A DNA stretch of 64,000 nucleotides. Source: Polytrichum commune (taxonomy: Eukaryota; Streptophyta; Polytrichopsida; Polytrichales; Polytrichaceae). This document shows positions 1 through 11,074 of the stretch, piece after piece. How positions within the stretch are numbered: position 1 is the stretch's first letter; every line of letters begins with the position of its first letter. The notes below the pieces were generated by a model that was not told the origin of the DNA, did no database searches, and was given only the letters and a program-made list of their open reading frames with translations. Made by a program: the position numbers and the translations under genes. The stretch spans positions 7,564,001-7,628,000 of the forward strand of contig OX485803.1 of NCBI GenBank assembly GCA_950295325.1, read 5' to 3'.

Positions 1-700
1 GTGCATAGAATCATGGACTAGCCAATTTTAAATTATAGTTTAGTGAGGCCCAAACAGGTTGAACTAATCATGAAGCTATTGGAGACATGTACTTACTATA
101 CCCCTTTTACCTTAGCAAAATTGGTGGAGCCCAACGTAGCCATGGCTCATTCTCACAATCATGAGGTTTAGACAAGACCATAAAAATTTGGGTTACTCAA
201 GAAACACCTTACTACCCCACATGAAAGGGTGGGTCATGATTTGGATGGGTAGTCTAATGAATTTTGGAATAGTCTTAACTTGAAATTCATTTAAAATGCT
301 GAGATTTGATTGATTTTCAATAGTCATTTTTTTTTCATGTTAAGGTTTGGAAGGCTAACATGACAATATAATTTGGGTATAAAACAGACCACTCTAAGTA
401 CCCAAACTTGCGAAAATGTAATAAATAAGTTTGGCTACCTTATTTGTTTTATCTTTAGGTTGTCCAAGTACACTCAAGGAACAACAAATGGTCCATGTCA
501 TAATTTTTTATCTGAAATCGTATCATCAAATGATAACAAACTCAACCCCTGGAAACGAAGTTGCACGCAATATATGACAACTACATGAACAATCTCTACA
601 CATCATATCAACCAAGGGAGGCTCACATTTAGCTTTATAACCTGGTGTTAAGAATTCCCATCAATTTCTACGATTGTCCAATGTAATTCCAAATTGTACG
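1..700. other. Intergenic, no gene seen
   Basis: AT-rich spacer with only short unconserved open frames. I recognise no protein, RNA gene or delimitable repeat here. Confidence 0.5.
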
Positions 701-703
701 TTA

Positions 704-1755
704 AAGCATCTCCATCAGCCGCGTTATGGGCGCCGCACCAGAGACTTATTCAACGTGCCTTAGAACATCTTGGAGTGTGGCGCCTAAACTCTTCCCCGTC
801 AATGCCATGCATCCGACGCATGAAATCTTTGATTCTCTGCCAAGTGTTGCATTGTCCAACCCCTCCACCCGCTGATACACCCCAACAAACTTGGTCATGT
901 TGTGCTTGATCTTTCTCCACTTTGACTTTAGGGAACAAGTTGGCCGGAATCCTCTAGGCTTGTGAGCTTCATGGATTCACTTCCAAATGCAACGCCGCAT
1001 TGTCCATTCCCCACAATCAAGTCATGTGAGATGTGCACAATGATGTGGCATAGTTGTTTCTCCTCCTCCGTCACTTTATTCTTCTTCTTTGTTGCATTGT
1101 CTCCTGCATGTGGCCTCTGACCTCTCCTTTCCGCCATCCCACGTCCTTTGCAGCCAACAACAACCACCACGCCGACCGAATTGCACTCAAGAGATAGGAT
1201 CCCTTTGTGTGGAGTTGCGCTAGAATGCTAAAGAGGACTATGCCCATGTGACTCTTAGGGTGGCCACACCGGGTTGCTGGCTAGCCCAGCCAACCAACCC
1301 TGCCCGGTGGGCCTTGAGAATGAAGGCGGCTAGCCGCTTGGCGCTAGGCCGGGCCTGGGCCTCGGTTAGCTGGCTACAACCCCCTTCCTCTGTAGCCATC
1401 CAGCATGTTTGCATGCCCGGTGCGGCCAACCAGGCATGTTGATTCCTTGTACCGACATTTTAAAAAAAAACAAACAAACAAACAATTTCGGTTTTTTTTT
1501 AAATTTTATTTTAGGCAGGTCCGGGCAGGGGCACAGTAGAAAAATGGTGTCGGGCAGGGGCATTAATTTCTGCTGGCTAGGCAGGGCCAGGCCAGTGCGG
1601 CCACCCTATCTGTAGCATGTCACTATTACAATTGACCATTGCAACACGATATCGCCACAATCGACCGTTGTAGCAGGGTTGATGGGGCACCATTTCAAGT
1701 GGACACCATGTTGGAGCCATTGGTGTGTGGCCCAAAACAACTGAAGGAGATGCTC
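704..1755. mobile_element. PIF/Tourist-like MITE, about 1 kb, with a nested element
   Basis: The left end reads AAGCATCTCCATCAG and the reverse complement of the right end reads GAGCATCTCCTTCAG, the typical terminal motif of Tourist/PIF MITEs. Both sides are flanked by TTA (701-703 and 1756-1758), the expected 3-bp target duplication. No transposase is encoded. A second element is nested inside at 1258-1606. Confidence 0.75.
1258..1606. mobile_element. Nested 349-bp MITE with GGGTGGCC termini
   Basis: The left end is GGGTGGCCACACCGG and the reverse complement of the right end is GGGTGGCCGCACTGG. The flanks are TA on each side (1256-1257 and 1607-1608), compatible with a 2-bp target duplication of the Stowaway/mariner kind. 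The interior is GC-rich on its flanks and carries an A-rich CAAACAAA tract. It lies wholly inside the Tourist-like element 704-1755. Confidence 0.6.
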
Positions 1756-1758
1756 TTA

Positions 1759-2778
1759 AGTCTAACTCTGTCTCATGTGTATCTTTGTTTACATAAGGTA
1801 GATGAATCCTAAAGAATTAATTTTTTCGAATACATAGTCCACTTCTCTTAAGATATGAAACACCCGATTAGTATGAGATGGTTAGCAAATCCAAATCGAG
1901 GTTGTACGTTGTAAATTTGCATTGGCTTACCATCTCATACTGAGCCTAAACCCTAGCACTAAAAATTTTCGGAGCTCATACAAATATCTCATGCAATATC
2001 AAAGTGAAAATTGTTGTGCTCATTAAGTGATCATAAAGGTCCCCCCACTTATGTAAACTATTGAGCTTGGAAATGGTTATCATATTTTGAGCACGTAGTC
2101 CAATCTCTTTTAAACACATGCCTGTTTGGTATCTGTTCTTGGAGCCACAGATAACCACATGCCACTCAAATATAAGTATCAAATTAAGACGAGTAACCCG
2201 ATTAAGCAAATCTACCTTATACATTTCCCAAGCATGTGACATTATAACTACATGAATAATCGCTTCACATCAGACTAACCAAGGAGGACCCACTTCATGT
2301 AACCTACATATGCTATAAACTTAAGAATGTGCTTTAAGACACATGAAACATTTCTTCCATTTGATTAAAGTTGCTACAACTGGCATTCAAAATACAAGCA
2401 CATAACCATCCACAATATATGGGAACTCAACAATTGTGGCTTAGATGCAAAATTGAGTTGCCAAGGTGAGAGAATTTACTGGTACAAATCCCAATGTGAG
2501 TAAGAAAGAGCCGGTACATATTGTTGAATACATAAACAGTCATCTTTGATGAATTTCTCTACAGTGCACATGGCCAGAAACTTTGCAACTGGAAATGCTT
2601 GGTATGACCCAAGTGTTGATCCGAAGTATGAAGGGTCAAAGTGGATCTTTTACAACTCCTACCCAAGCGAAAGGTGAGATGGCATTCCCTGTACAGGAAC
2701 AAGAGGGCTCTGTAGACTTGTAATCTTACGACAAATGTAAGTTAATTCTACCTCATAGATCTCCCAAACTACATCCCT
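1759..2778. other. Spacer downstream of APC8, diverged repeat
   Basis: No gene is visible. The part around 2026-2240 resembles sequence near 55395-55530 in the same window (shared wording such as TTTTGAGCACATAGTC with a few changes), so it is a dispersed repeat. The 3' UTR of APC8 should lie just below 2779. Confidence 0.4.
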
Positions 2779-5700
2779 CTATGGTGTATTCTGCTCAAGT
2801 TCCATTGATGGCAAGATTCCTCCATGTTGCTGGACACTTCGAATTTCCCGAAGCAATGCCTTGGCATCCTCCTTGGCCTGTACAGACAACTCCATTCTTC
2901 AGTAAAAGAAATACACAAAACTCTTTCTATCAAGGCAACTACATAAACAAAACAATGCCCAATGATGTTAGTAGCACAGAATTAAATTTAAATCTGAGTA
3001 AGTCTTTTTCTTTTAGGGCATTGAGATCAATTGCCCTGGCTTTGAATACAAGACGCAACTCATGAGTATACCTCCTCAGAGAGCGTTCCAATATTCTCTC
3101 ATAGTTTTCTACATAAAATAGGCATCAAGAGGATCTGATCCATAATTTCATTACTCAAGTCAGATAAAGGACACAAACTTAGACCTCTTCCCCACCCTGT
3201 CCCAAGAAATGAACAAAACAAGAGGAAAAACTAACCGGACCACCATAATCCAGCACACGCGTGCAGTAGCTCTCAGCTTCCTCCAAGCATCCCTTGTTCT
3301 TGCTGTAGTTTCCCAAGAAGAGAAGTGCTTCCACATACTCTTGGCTCTCATTCTGATCAGCTTCCATCCGTTCCAAATTCTTCTTGAAATAGAAGGCAGC
3401 CTGCTCAACTTGTCCTAGATTAACATGTAATTTTGCCAGTTTATGAAGGGCGATACCTTCCCTATCATTATTATTAACAGCCCGTCTGTAACACCGAATA
3501 GCAGAGTCATATATTTGTAATTGGTCATTCTCATAGCACTGCCCCATTGCACACCACATGCGGGCATCATGAGGTCGCAATTGTGTTGCCCGACGGTAAT
3601 AATAGAGGGCATAGTAAGGCATTGCAAGAATTTCATATGTCTGCCCCAATCCATACCAAGCTCGATAGTCCCTAGGATTGATGTCAACAGCCCGCCTGTA
3701 AGCATCAATAGCTGCTGGTGTATTCTTCATCTCCACAAACTCGTGTCCCATCAGTGTCCAAGCAGATAAGTACTTTCTGTTCAGTCGTAAAGCACGCTTG
3801 AAATACAAAACTGCCTTTTCATGCTGTGCTTTCAAGCTGTAATAATTTCCAATAATGCAGCAAGTCTCAGGTCGATACTTGTCCGTCAGAACAGCTTTGT
3901 GTGCTAGATGACTTAGTGCAGCAAAACACTCTTTCACATACAGAATGTTCGAGTAGGTGTCCATACCTAATGGTCACAACCCCACAAACAGTCAATACAG
4001 GCTGCATCTATGTACAACTCGAGTTGAATGCAATACCTCACCAAATCTAGATACTTTTTTTCAGATCATTAGTCTGTGAAGCAATCAGTGTGTCCAAGTA
4101 GAAAATCAAATCAGAAATGTAGTTGCTCACAACCTTCGATCCTGTAAGGATCACTTCGCAGAAGCTCTTCAAATAGCCGTTCAGCCTCATCAAACTCCCG
4201 TAAATTATAGTGAGCAGTAGCTGTCTGGGCAAGTATGTAATCACTACGAGGGAACAACATATAGAGTGACTGGTAGCGTGCCAATCCTTCAAAGTTCCTT
4301 TGTAGGTCCAGAAACAGACTGGCAACAAAGAAGTCCCGCATCCAATGATCATTCAAATTTAAAGTGTGAAAAATATCTGGATCTGTACACAAGGCCTGAC
4401 CAACCATCATACATCAGAAGGTTACAGAAGATTTAGCAAGCCTTCTCAAGGTTGAAAAACTCCTGAAATATGATGAAACAGCTTCTGAACAGCACCAAAA
4501 CTGAAGGACTGACAATGACAATTGTGACTTCAATAAGATACCAATCATATTCCCCTGAAACACCAGAAAATCAGGTCACTTAAGGACAATATCACTTATG
4601 GCAGCTGGATAACTGAAAAAATCATGAGCCAAAAAAGAGACATGTCATCGAGAAAAAAGAAACAATTTTCCCACACATCCAATAGCATACGCAACTAACC
4701 TGTAATTCCAGCCATGCACTCCAGTTCCATGGATAAGCATTTACGGAGGCACACAGCACTGCCCGAGCTTCAGCATCTCGCTCTCGCTCATGCAAAACCA
4801 TGCCATATAGATATGTTCCAAAAGGGTCCAATGCACCTGTCTTATGCAAGGCAAGAAGCTCCTGCTCTAATGTGACAAGCTCTGGGTTCACTGCATCACT
4901 TCTGCCAAGAGGACCTGCCAAATCAACTATCTCTTCCTCCTTTCTCTTCTCCCCTGCCTTCACAACAATATCTGGTTAGCAATAATGAAAATGGTAACAT
5001 GGGGAAGAGAATAAACAACAGCATTACAGACAAGCAGAACTAGAGACTTTTCCTACATACGAATGCATGTGTCCACTGTACACACTAAGAATGAATGAGG
5101 TTGTGAACTTGTGAAAAGGCAGGTTTGTAGCAATATCTGGCACGATTGTGCATATAAGTACTTAAAAACAATTCATGACAAAAATCTCACAAAATCCATC
5201 TCAGATTACCCATACCAGCAGTGACCACCCACACCCAGACTTTTCTAGCAACTAATGCACAACCTCTTGTCACAACCACAACCTTTCCTAACCAGGTTAA
5301 TATTGTCCTCATTGCACCACTTAGAATCAAAAGAAAGCCAGCGCAGTTGACACAAGCTGTAAGAACACATGATGGAAAGTAATGTTGGTGGCAGACACCT
5401 TATAAAGCGTCTTTGAAAAGCAGTGAAAGAGAGTTTTAAAAAGTGTGCTTAATATAGAGATCAACATTGATGAAAATAATAATTCACAGAGCACATTACC
5501 AAATACGTAGCATAGCATCGCAGGAAAAATGCCTTCTTTCCTGATGCACCCTGCAGTGCATGAGCTGCTCTCCTGTATTCTCGGACATCAAAATAGGATT
5601 TGGCCAAAAGTAACACATCCTCGTCAGATTCACTGTCATCCTCATCCTCATGTACATTTGCTGACCCTGAAAACCCTACCCCACCTTTCGTTGCACTATC

Positions 5701-7070
5701 TCTCAGCCTTGAAGGCTTGTTTGATTTTGCCCTCTCAGCCTTTGCAGGCAACTCTGAGGATGGACCAATATGCTTGCTTGCTTCTTCTGGAAGACCAACT
5801 AACTGCTCTGCAGCCCTGTCATAGCAATCACCACGCCAACTTAGCCAGTATTATATTGGTTGGGCTAGCCTGCATATGCTCACAATGCCATCTGCTCAAG
5901 GCTAATGCAAAGTGTATTGAGAGTGTTTTAAAAGAACAATTCCTCAAACATGAGGTACATGCCAACTTCCAATTCAATGAACTTTCATAACACGTTGATA
6001 GTTCTAACGAGGATCTCTGGGTTCCCAGAAAATCGAATGTACTGCAGCATTGCTTGAGAATGAAAGAGAGTAGGCCAACAGTGATTCCTAGCTGGAAGGG
6101 GTGACAGGGACAACAGGAAATTGAAGCCTCAATGATTTAACCCGGCAAAAACGACCTCGCAGGATACTAAGGTATGCAGGGCTTTCTCAGTGACTTTCCT
6201 TAATCAGATCACCTAATATTTGAGTGGCGTGTGGTTAGGTGTGGATGTAACAACAAACACCAAAAAGACATCATGTGTTTAAAAGAGATTGGACTACAAG
6301 CTCTGAAGTCGTTCATGATTCTAGACTCAATAGTCAACATAATTGGTTGGAACAACATGACCAATTAATTAGCACAAGAATCTCCACTTTGACAATGAAT
6401 AAGTTATTCATATGAGCTCCAAAAAGTGCGAAGAAAATGGCTATGGGCACGATTTGGATTTGGCAATCGTCTCACACTAATTGCATGTTTCAAATCCTAC
6501 AAGAAGAGGGTGCAGAGCTAGGAATGTCGTTTTAAGGCCCACTCAACTTAGCACCAAAACAGCAAAGAGGATGAATGCTAAACTTATATATAAACCAGTA
6601 AGAGCTTGGAGTCCCTGATGTGAACCGGAACCTGAATGTCAAGGACTTAGCTCTTCACATGCATATATTTTTTGATCCACTCTCCGGTGCGAGAGTAGCC
6701 ATGCGAAGTAGAAGAAAAGCAAGAGGATAAGCTCACGTGAAGTTACAACGTGTGCGTAAAAATACCAATTAGCCTGAATGTGAACCTGAATGTGAACCTG
6801 AATGTGAAGGACTTCAAGCTATTCACATGAATGTGCTTGAATATATTTTTTATCCTAAAATGGCTAATACTAAGAAACCTCTACACCACTCTCCTGTGCA
6901 AGGGCAGCCATACAAAGTGAGTAGAAGAAAGGCAAGAGCATAAGTTTAAGTGAAGTTACAATGTGTGAAGAAAATTACCATTTAGCAGCAACATAGAGAC
7001 CACGATCACGCAGTTGGCGTATAGCGCGTCGCAACTCAATCCGGTGAGCTGCGGACCCCAACGATGCCAT
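2779..7070 (-). CDS. APC8: APC8/CDC23, TPR subunit of the anaphase-promoting complex
   Basis: Six exons on the minus strand: 7070-6979, 5815-5500, 4957-4700, 4395-4134, 3966-3236, 2877-2779 (stop). The coding sum is 1758 nt (585 aa) with phase closing at every GT-AG junction; Arabidopsis CDC23 is about 579 aa. The start is the only ATG that gives the conserved beginning ([20 protein letters not shown]). The N-terminal region has the conserved [19 protein letters not shown] segment and GEKRKEEE. The C-terminal half is a run of tetratricopeptide repeats ([53 protein letters not shown]), and it ends in the conserved [11 protein letters not shown]. The protein is a scaffold subunit of the APC/C ubiquitin ligase, which targets cyclins and securin. 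Intron 1 (1163 bp) carries a tandem duplication. Neighbours are not functionally related. Confidence 0.96.
6616..6987. repeat. Tandem duplication in APC8 intron 1
   Basis: Two imperfect copies, about 6616-6773 and 6783-6987, share ATATATTTTTTGATCC-like, CACTCTCCTGTGC-like and GTAGAAGAAAGGCAAGAG-like blocks in the same order. The second copy runs into the true exon 1 donor. The first ends with a diverged version of the same boundary (TACCAATTAG against TACCATTTAG on the plus strand). Confidence 0.7.
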
Positions 7071-7670
7071 TTTAAAACGCTGTCATTCATAATGCAACCA
7101 ACTCCTCATCGCCATCCTCCCGTGCTCCCAATACCTAAATCTTCCCGCTTCTTAATCCCGACCTTCATAAAAAACCAACCTCCTTTCTCTGCCTCTCTCC
7201 TTCCGCCTTATGTTCCCCTTTCGAGCAAGAGTAAAACCAAAACCCCACACAGAGGTCCGGCTCTTATGTGTTCTCTTCCGCAACCATTATTTCGACCGTA
7301 AGAATAAGCTGTCATTCATAAATGCGATGAACTCTTGGTCTCCCTGTCCGGACTCTTCCGTCCTTTTGTTTCCTCCCTGCGAATCTGTACAGGTCACGGA
7401 ACAAATCACAAAAAAGGATCTGGCTCTTGTTTGAGAAAGATTGCGATGAGCACAGTTAGAAAGAATGGAAGGAAGAGAAAAATGGCCAAGAGCATTCAAA
7501 CCTTCGCCTTCCCTCCGTTCGCAAAAGCCACAGAGGAGCCCTAAACCCTGCAAAGGTCGTGCAACGACGAACGCTTCCGCTCACTCATCCGTCCATCCGT
7601 CCGTCTGTTCTTCCGTTCGCTGGACACGTCACCTTACCTGGTTGTCATTGGGTGTTGTTGACCCGGACGC
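7071..7670. promoter_or_regulatory. Upstream region of APC8
   Basis: Sequence directly 5' of the APC8 start codon (the gene reads leftwards). It is somewhat more GC-rich and pyrimidine-rich than the nearby spacers and holds only short overlapping open frames on both strands with no recognisable protein. It should contain the 5' UTR and core promoter, but I cannot place a TATA box or start site with confidence. Confidence 0.4.
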
Positions 7671-7734
7671 TAAGGGCCCCTTCATACTATGGCCGTCCAA
7701 GTTGAGAAGCCGTGGGATTGAGTGGCCAAACTTA

Positions 7735-8287
7735 GGGCCACTTCACACATGAGCCAAGAGCCGTGACCTTGTAATGGTGAGGACCCTTGACTCTCATCCA
7801 AAGGCTGTACCATGGGTGTTGGGAAAGCCATTTTATGTAGTCTTGGGTCCTCAAGCATAGTGTGAAGTGAGAATGAACCATGTTGCGGGACTATTGCATA
7901 TTTTTTGGCGGAAAAAGAGGGGAGGATTTGATTTAATATAATATTTCTCCAAGTTTATCAATTTAAGATAATTACTTGGTGGTGTTTGTCTGTCTTGAAA
8001 TTTGTCATGCTGGAAAAAATATTTAAAAAGTCATGGTCTCCCGGAATTTGCGTCAAGCCCACCTCTTGGAGGTGGGTCTGACGCAAATTCCGGTAGACCA
8101 TGCACCCTTATCCACAACCAGCCATGTAGGACTCCATGTAGACTTTTCATCCATGAACTTTTCTTTGGGCCTTTAGGCCTTCACCTCCTAGTGTGAAGTG
8201 AACTTGGACGGTCTCCGCCTTTTCGACCAATGAGAGCTCTTACATCGCCATGGTCAAGGGCCTTCAGCCTTGTGTGTGAAGTGGCCC
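7735..8287. mobile_element. MITE copy A, GGGCCACTTCACAC family
   Basis: The TIRs are GGGCCACTTCACAC at the left and its near-exact inverse GTGTGAAGTGGCCC at the right, flanked by TTA at 7732-7734 and 8288-8290. Related copies are at 54281-54778 (complete) and 43335-43675 (truncated). A near-perfect internal hairpin lies at 8041-8093 (arms CCGGAATTTGCGT and ACGCAAATTCCGG). The element is PIF/Tourist-like by its 3-bp target duplication and is non-coding. Confidence 0.8.
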
Positions 8288-8425
8288 TTAGTTGAGAGTC
8301 CAAAGAAATGGTCTGACATAGCCAAAAATATATAGGAATTGGAGTCTTCAGCCGGGCACAATGTGAAGCTTTCAAAGGCCAAGCCCAAAGTCCAAACCTT
8401 TGGTCATGAACTTCCACAGCCTCTC

Positions 8426-9066
8426 CTATGTTCGGGGAAAACTGACGGCTAGTACATTATCAGCCGATGGATTTCCCCTCATGGCTGGTCTAAATTTCCG
8501 ACTGTAATTTCAATCCTCCGGCAATTAGCCGATGGACCAGAAAATGTCCCGGAAATGTAGCCGATTCTTCTTGTGAGTTACTGGATTTCAGCCGGAAGCA
8601 TCCAAAGCGCTATTTGTCTAGGGCATCTGATGATGCACTTGAGGAAGTACCCTAAACCTTAAACTTTTTGAATTATGCAACCTTTCCATGACCAAATCCA
8701 ATTGCTTCTATGAAGAATTGGGGGACCCTTGGCCTTCAAGCGGTGAAGGCATTGCTAGGTTCAATTCCTGCCAAGGATATTAACTCTCCAAATTTAAAGT
8801 TTTGAACGTGCATTTCTTTTCACTTATTCAAGATTTTGTACTAAGAAATGATTTCTAATAACTTTTCATACATTTTTTAAACAAGTAGTGCCGATATGAG
8901 TTCCATTTAATCGGATATTGGCCAATGAAAATATGAAAATATAGGCAATTGGCCGATTGATTTTACAAAAGACCGGCTCTTGCCAATGTAAATTGGAAAA
9001 AATCCGACCCTTCGTAGCAACTACCGGCAATTAGCCACTAAGGCTTCAAAAACTTCCCAAACTCTG
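8426..9066 (+). mobile_element. hAT-type MITE, copy 1 (641 bp)
   Basis: The element starts CTATGTTCGGGGAA and ends with the inverse of CAGAGTTTGGGAAG. It is bounded by an exact 8-bp direct repeat AGCCTCTC (8418-8425 and 9067-9074). Eight-base duplications are characteristic of hAT transposition. It is the inverted counterpart of 13457-14042 over nearly its whole length. It has no transposase. It contains GGTTCAATTCC, which resembles a pol III B box, but no matching tRNA fold. Confidence 0.85.
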
Positions 9067-9449
9067 AGCCTCTCAACTTGGACAGCCATAGTGTGAAGCC
9101 TCCAATGGCCAAGCCCAAAGTCCAAAGAAAGAATGAGCATCCTACTTTATTCCTTGTCCAAAACTACCCCTTCAATCAAACGGCCAAGATCTTGTCGATG
9201 ATTGGATTTTTTATGAAAAAAAAATCAACGGGCTCTCGACCATAGTTTGGGTTTCCATTCCCATCCGACCCAAACTTCCTTCAAGAGCATGTCGCCTTGA
9301 TAAAAAAGTAGGCAAATTAAATTGCAACGGCCTTTGGACTTTGGCCTCTAGTGTGAAGGATCGAGAGGTTGAATTCTTGGTTTCTTGCAATATGATTGGT
9401 GGAAATCAACGGCGTCTCGACCTTTGGCCATAATGTGAAGCGGCCCTAA

Positions 9450-10734
9450 AGCACTCCTATCGAACTCTAGCCACATAAGAACTAGGCACCCTTGGTCCAC
9501 GCATTAGCACCAAGACCAAAACTTATTGGTTATGCCCACAGCTTGCTTGCCAAGACATAATCATGAACGGAGTCATCTCCGACGACGAAAATCATCCTTC
9601 AAGCAACGGACCCTCCTTAGACATTGGGAACGTTCCTTGCTCCCATCTCCTTGGTTCTACACCAAATTTGGTAATGTGTTATGCAGTGTAACCCAACACA
9701 CTTCCTTGAACATGATGAAGTTGAGTGAGAAATGTAGTCTTGTGTGCATGTAGTTTTGGTATAGGGTTAGGCAAACATGCAAGCTTATCATCATGTCAAG
9801 GGTGAACACAAGGTCATCCATATGATTTTCTTCTCAACATGCATTTGTTGCACAAGCTCAACCTACATATAGTTTCCTCCCTCAAAGGTGATCAATCTTT
9901 GGTGCACAAAATGAATGCTTTAGTTGTTTAGCATATTCATTTTGTTTCTTTGTGCAATGTTGTTTATTCAATGCATATCCCTCACCAATGATTCCGTGAG
10001 ATTCATAGCTCCTTCCAGGAATATAGTTACAATAATGCCTAATTGTTAAAGTTGGATGCTCATGACTGGGGGGTTTGAATGCATGGTATTTCATAAAGTT
10101 GAATTGGTGCATAAAACAAGTGTTTGTTTTGCTTGGTATAACCGTGTCTCTTTTGTGCAATGTTGCTACCCATATAATCTCTCACCATAGAATCCAAATG
10201 ATGTCTAGAGTGCAACTCATTGGAGTTATAAGTCTTGCTTTAGGGTCTAGGTTCAAATGAGCTCAATTGTACTATAATGCTCACTCATGCACAATTGATT
10301 AAGAATTGTCAAGTTTAGGGTTTAAGGTGGTTTAGACAGGTGAATTATGGTGATATAAAATTAAAGTGTTTTTTTGGGGGGTAATAGGGTTTGAGTGATT
10401 GCCTCAAAAACATGAATGATTGTATCAAACATGCTCCTTCATTCATAATCTATACTATAGACACTTTATTTCCTTTTGTGGATCGTGGTTTGTTGTGTCC
10501 TTTTCATTTCCAAAATATTCAAATTGTATTGAATAGGTCTTATTGAGTTTCACTTTCAAATCTCAATTAGCATATAATTTCAAGTGCCCCGCATGAAACA
10601 CACTACTAGCAGTATTTGATTGCCTTCTCCAAGGTCATGGTATACATGTTGGTGCAACATTGAAGATGAAATTGTATTGTTGGTAGTTAGTTGTAGCTTA
10701 TGTTGTAACAACTTGTTTTCATATTGCAGTGTGA
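9450..10734. other. Spacer with diverged internal duplication
   Basis: No gene seen. The stretches around 9900-10060 and 10105-10260 share phrases such as TTTTGTGCAATGTTG, suggesting an old local duplication. The remaining sequence is unremarkable AT-rich DNA. Confidence 0.35.
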
Positions 10735-10745
10735 CTACAACTCCT

Positions 10746-10946
10746 TCTTCTTCTTCTTCTTCTTCTTCTTCTTCTTTGAGACATAAGGTCGACATGCTAG
10801 TGCCAAAGCACAAGAGACGGTTGACCACTTGACAAGGTTTTCGTCAAGTAGAGAGGAGATTTCACATCCAGGAATCGAACCGCCTACCTCTTCCTTGAAA
10901 TTTGGATATCCCTCCATCCAGTAGTTTAAGGTCATCTCGGACCATC
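10746..10946 (-). mobile_element. Short tRNA-derived SINE, minus strand
   Basis: The 11-bp direct repeat CTACAACTCCT flanks the element on both sides (10735-10745 and 10947-10957). Read on the minus strand, the body carries GGTTCGATTCC (plus 10871-10881), a perfect pol III B box, and ends in a run of about twelve GAA units. A B box, a simple-repeat tail and target duplications of this length define a SINE. No cloverleaf tRNA can be drawn. Confidence 0.8.
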
Positions 10947-11074
10947 TACAACTCCTCCTCACTTTAGGGAAGAAAATTATCAAGGATGTTAGATAGTTGG
11001 TTCATATGAATCCACGGCATGATATGCACATTATATTATATTTCCCATAAACTATACTTTGCAATTGCTCAAGG

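Larger units (their letters stand above)
7674..9446. mobile_element. Outer MITE of a three-element nest
   Basis: The left end reads GGGCCCCTTCATACTATGGC and the reverse complement of the right end reads GGGCCGCTTCACATTATGGC. Both flanks are TAA (7671-7673 and 9447-9449), as for PIF/Harbinger insertions. Removing the two elements inserted in it (7735-8287 and 8426-9066, with their target duplications) leaves about 570 bp, a normal MITE size. No protein is encoded. Confidence 0.7.

Noticed and set aside
8750-8800. tRNA-like B box GGTTCAATTCC
   Set aside because: No cloverleaf or A box at the right distance; it lies inside the hAT MITE and recurs in its second copy.
10580-10828. Poly-Glu frame on the minus strand
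   Set aside because: Produced by the (GAA)n tail of the minus-strand SINE.
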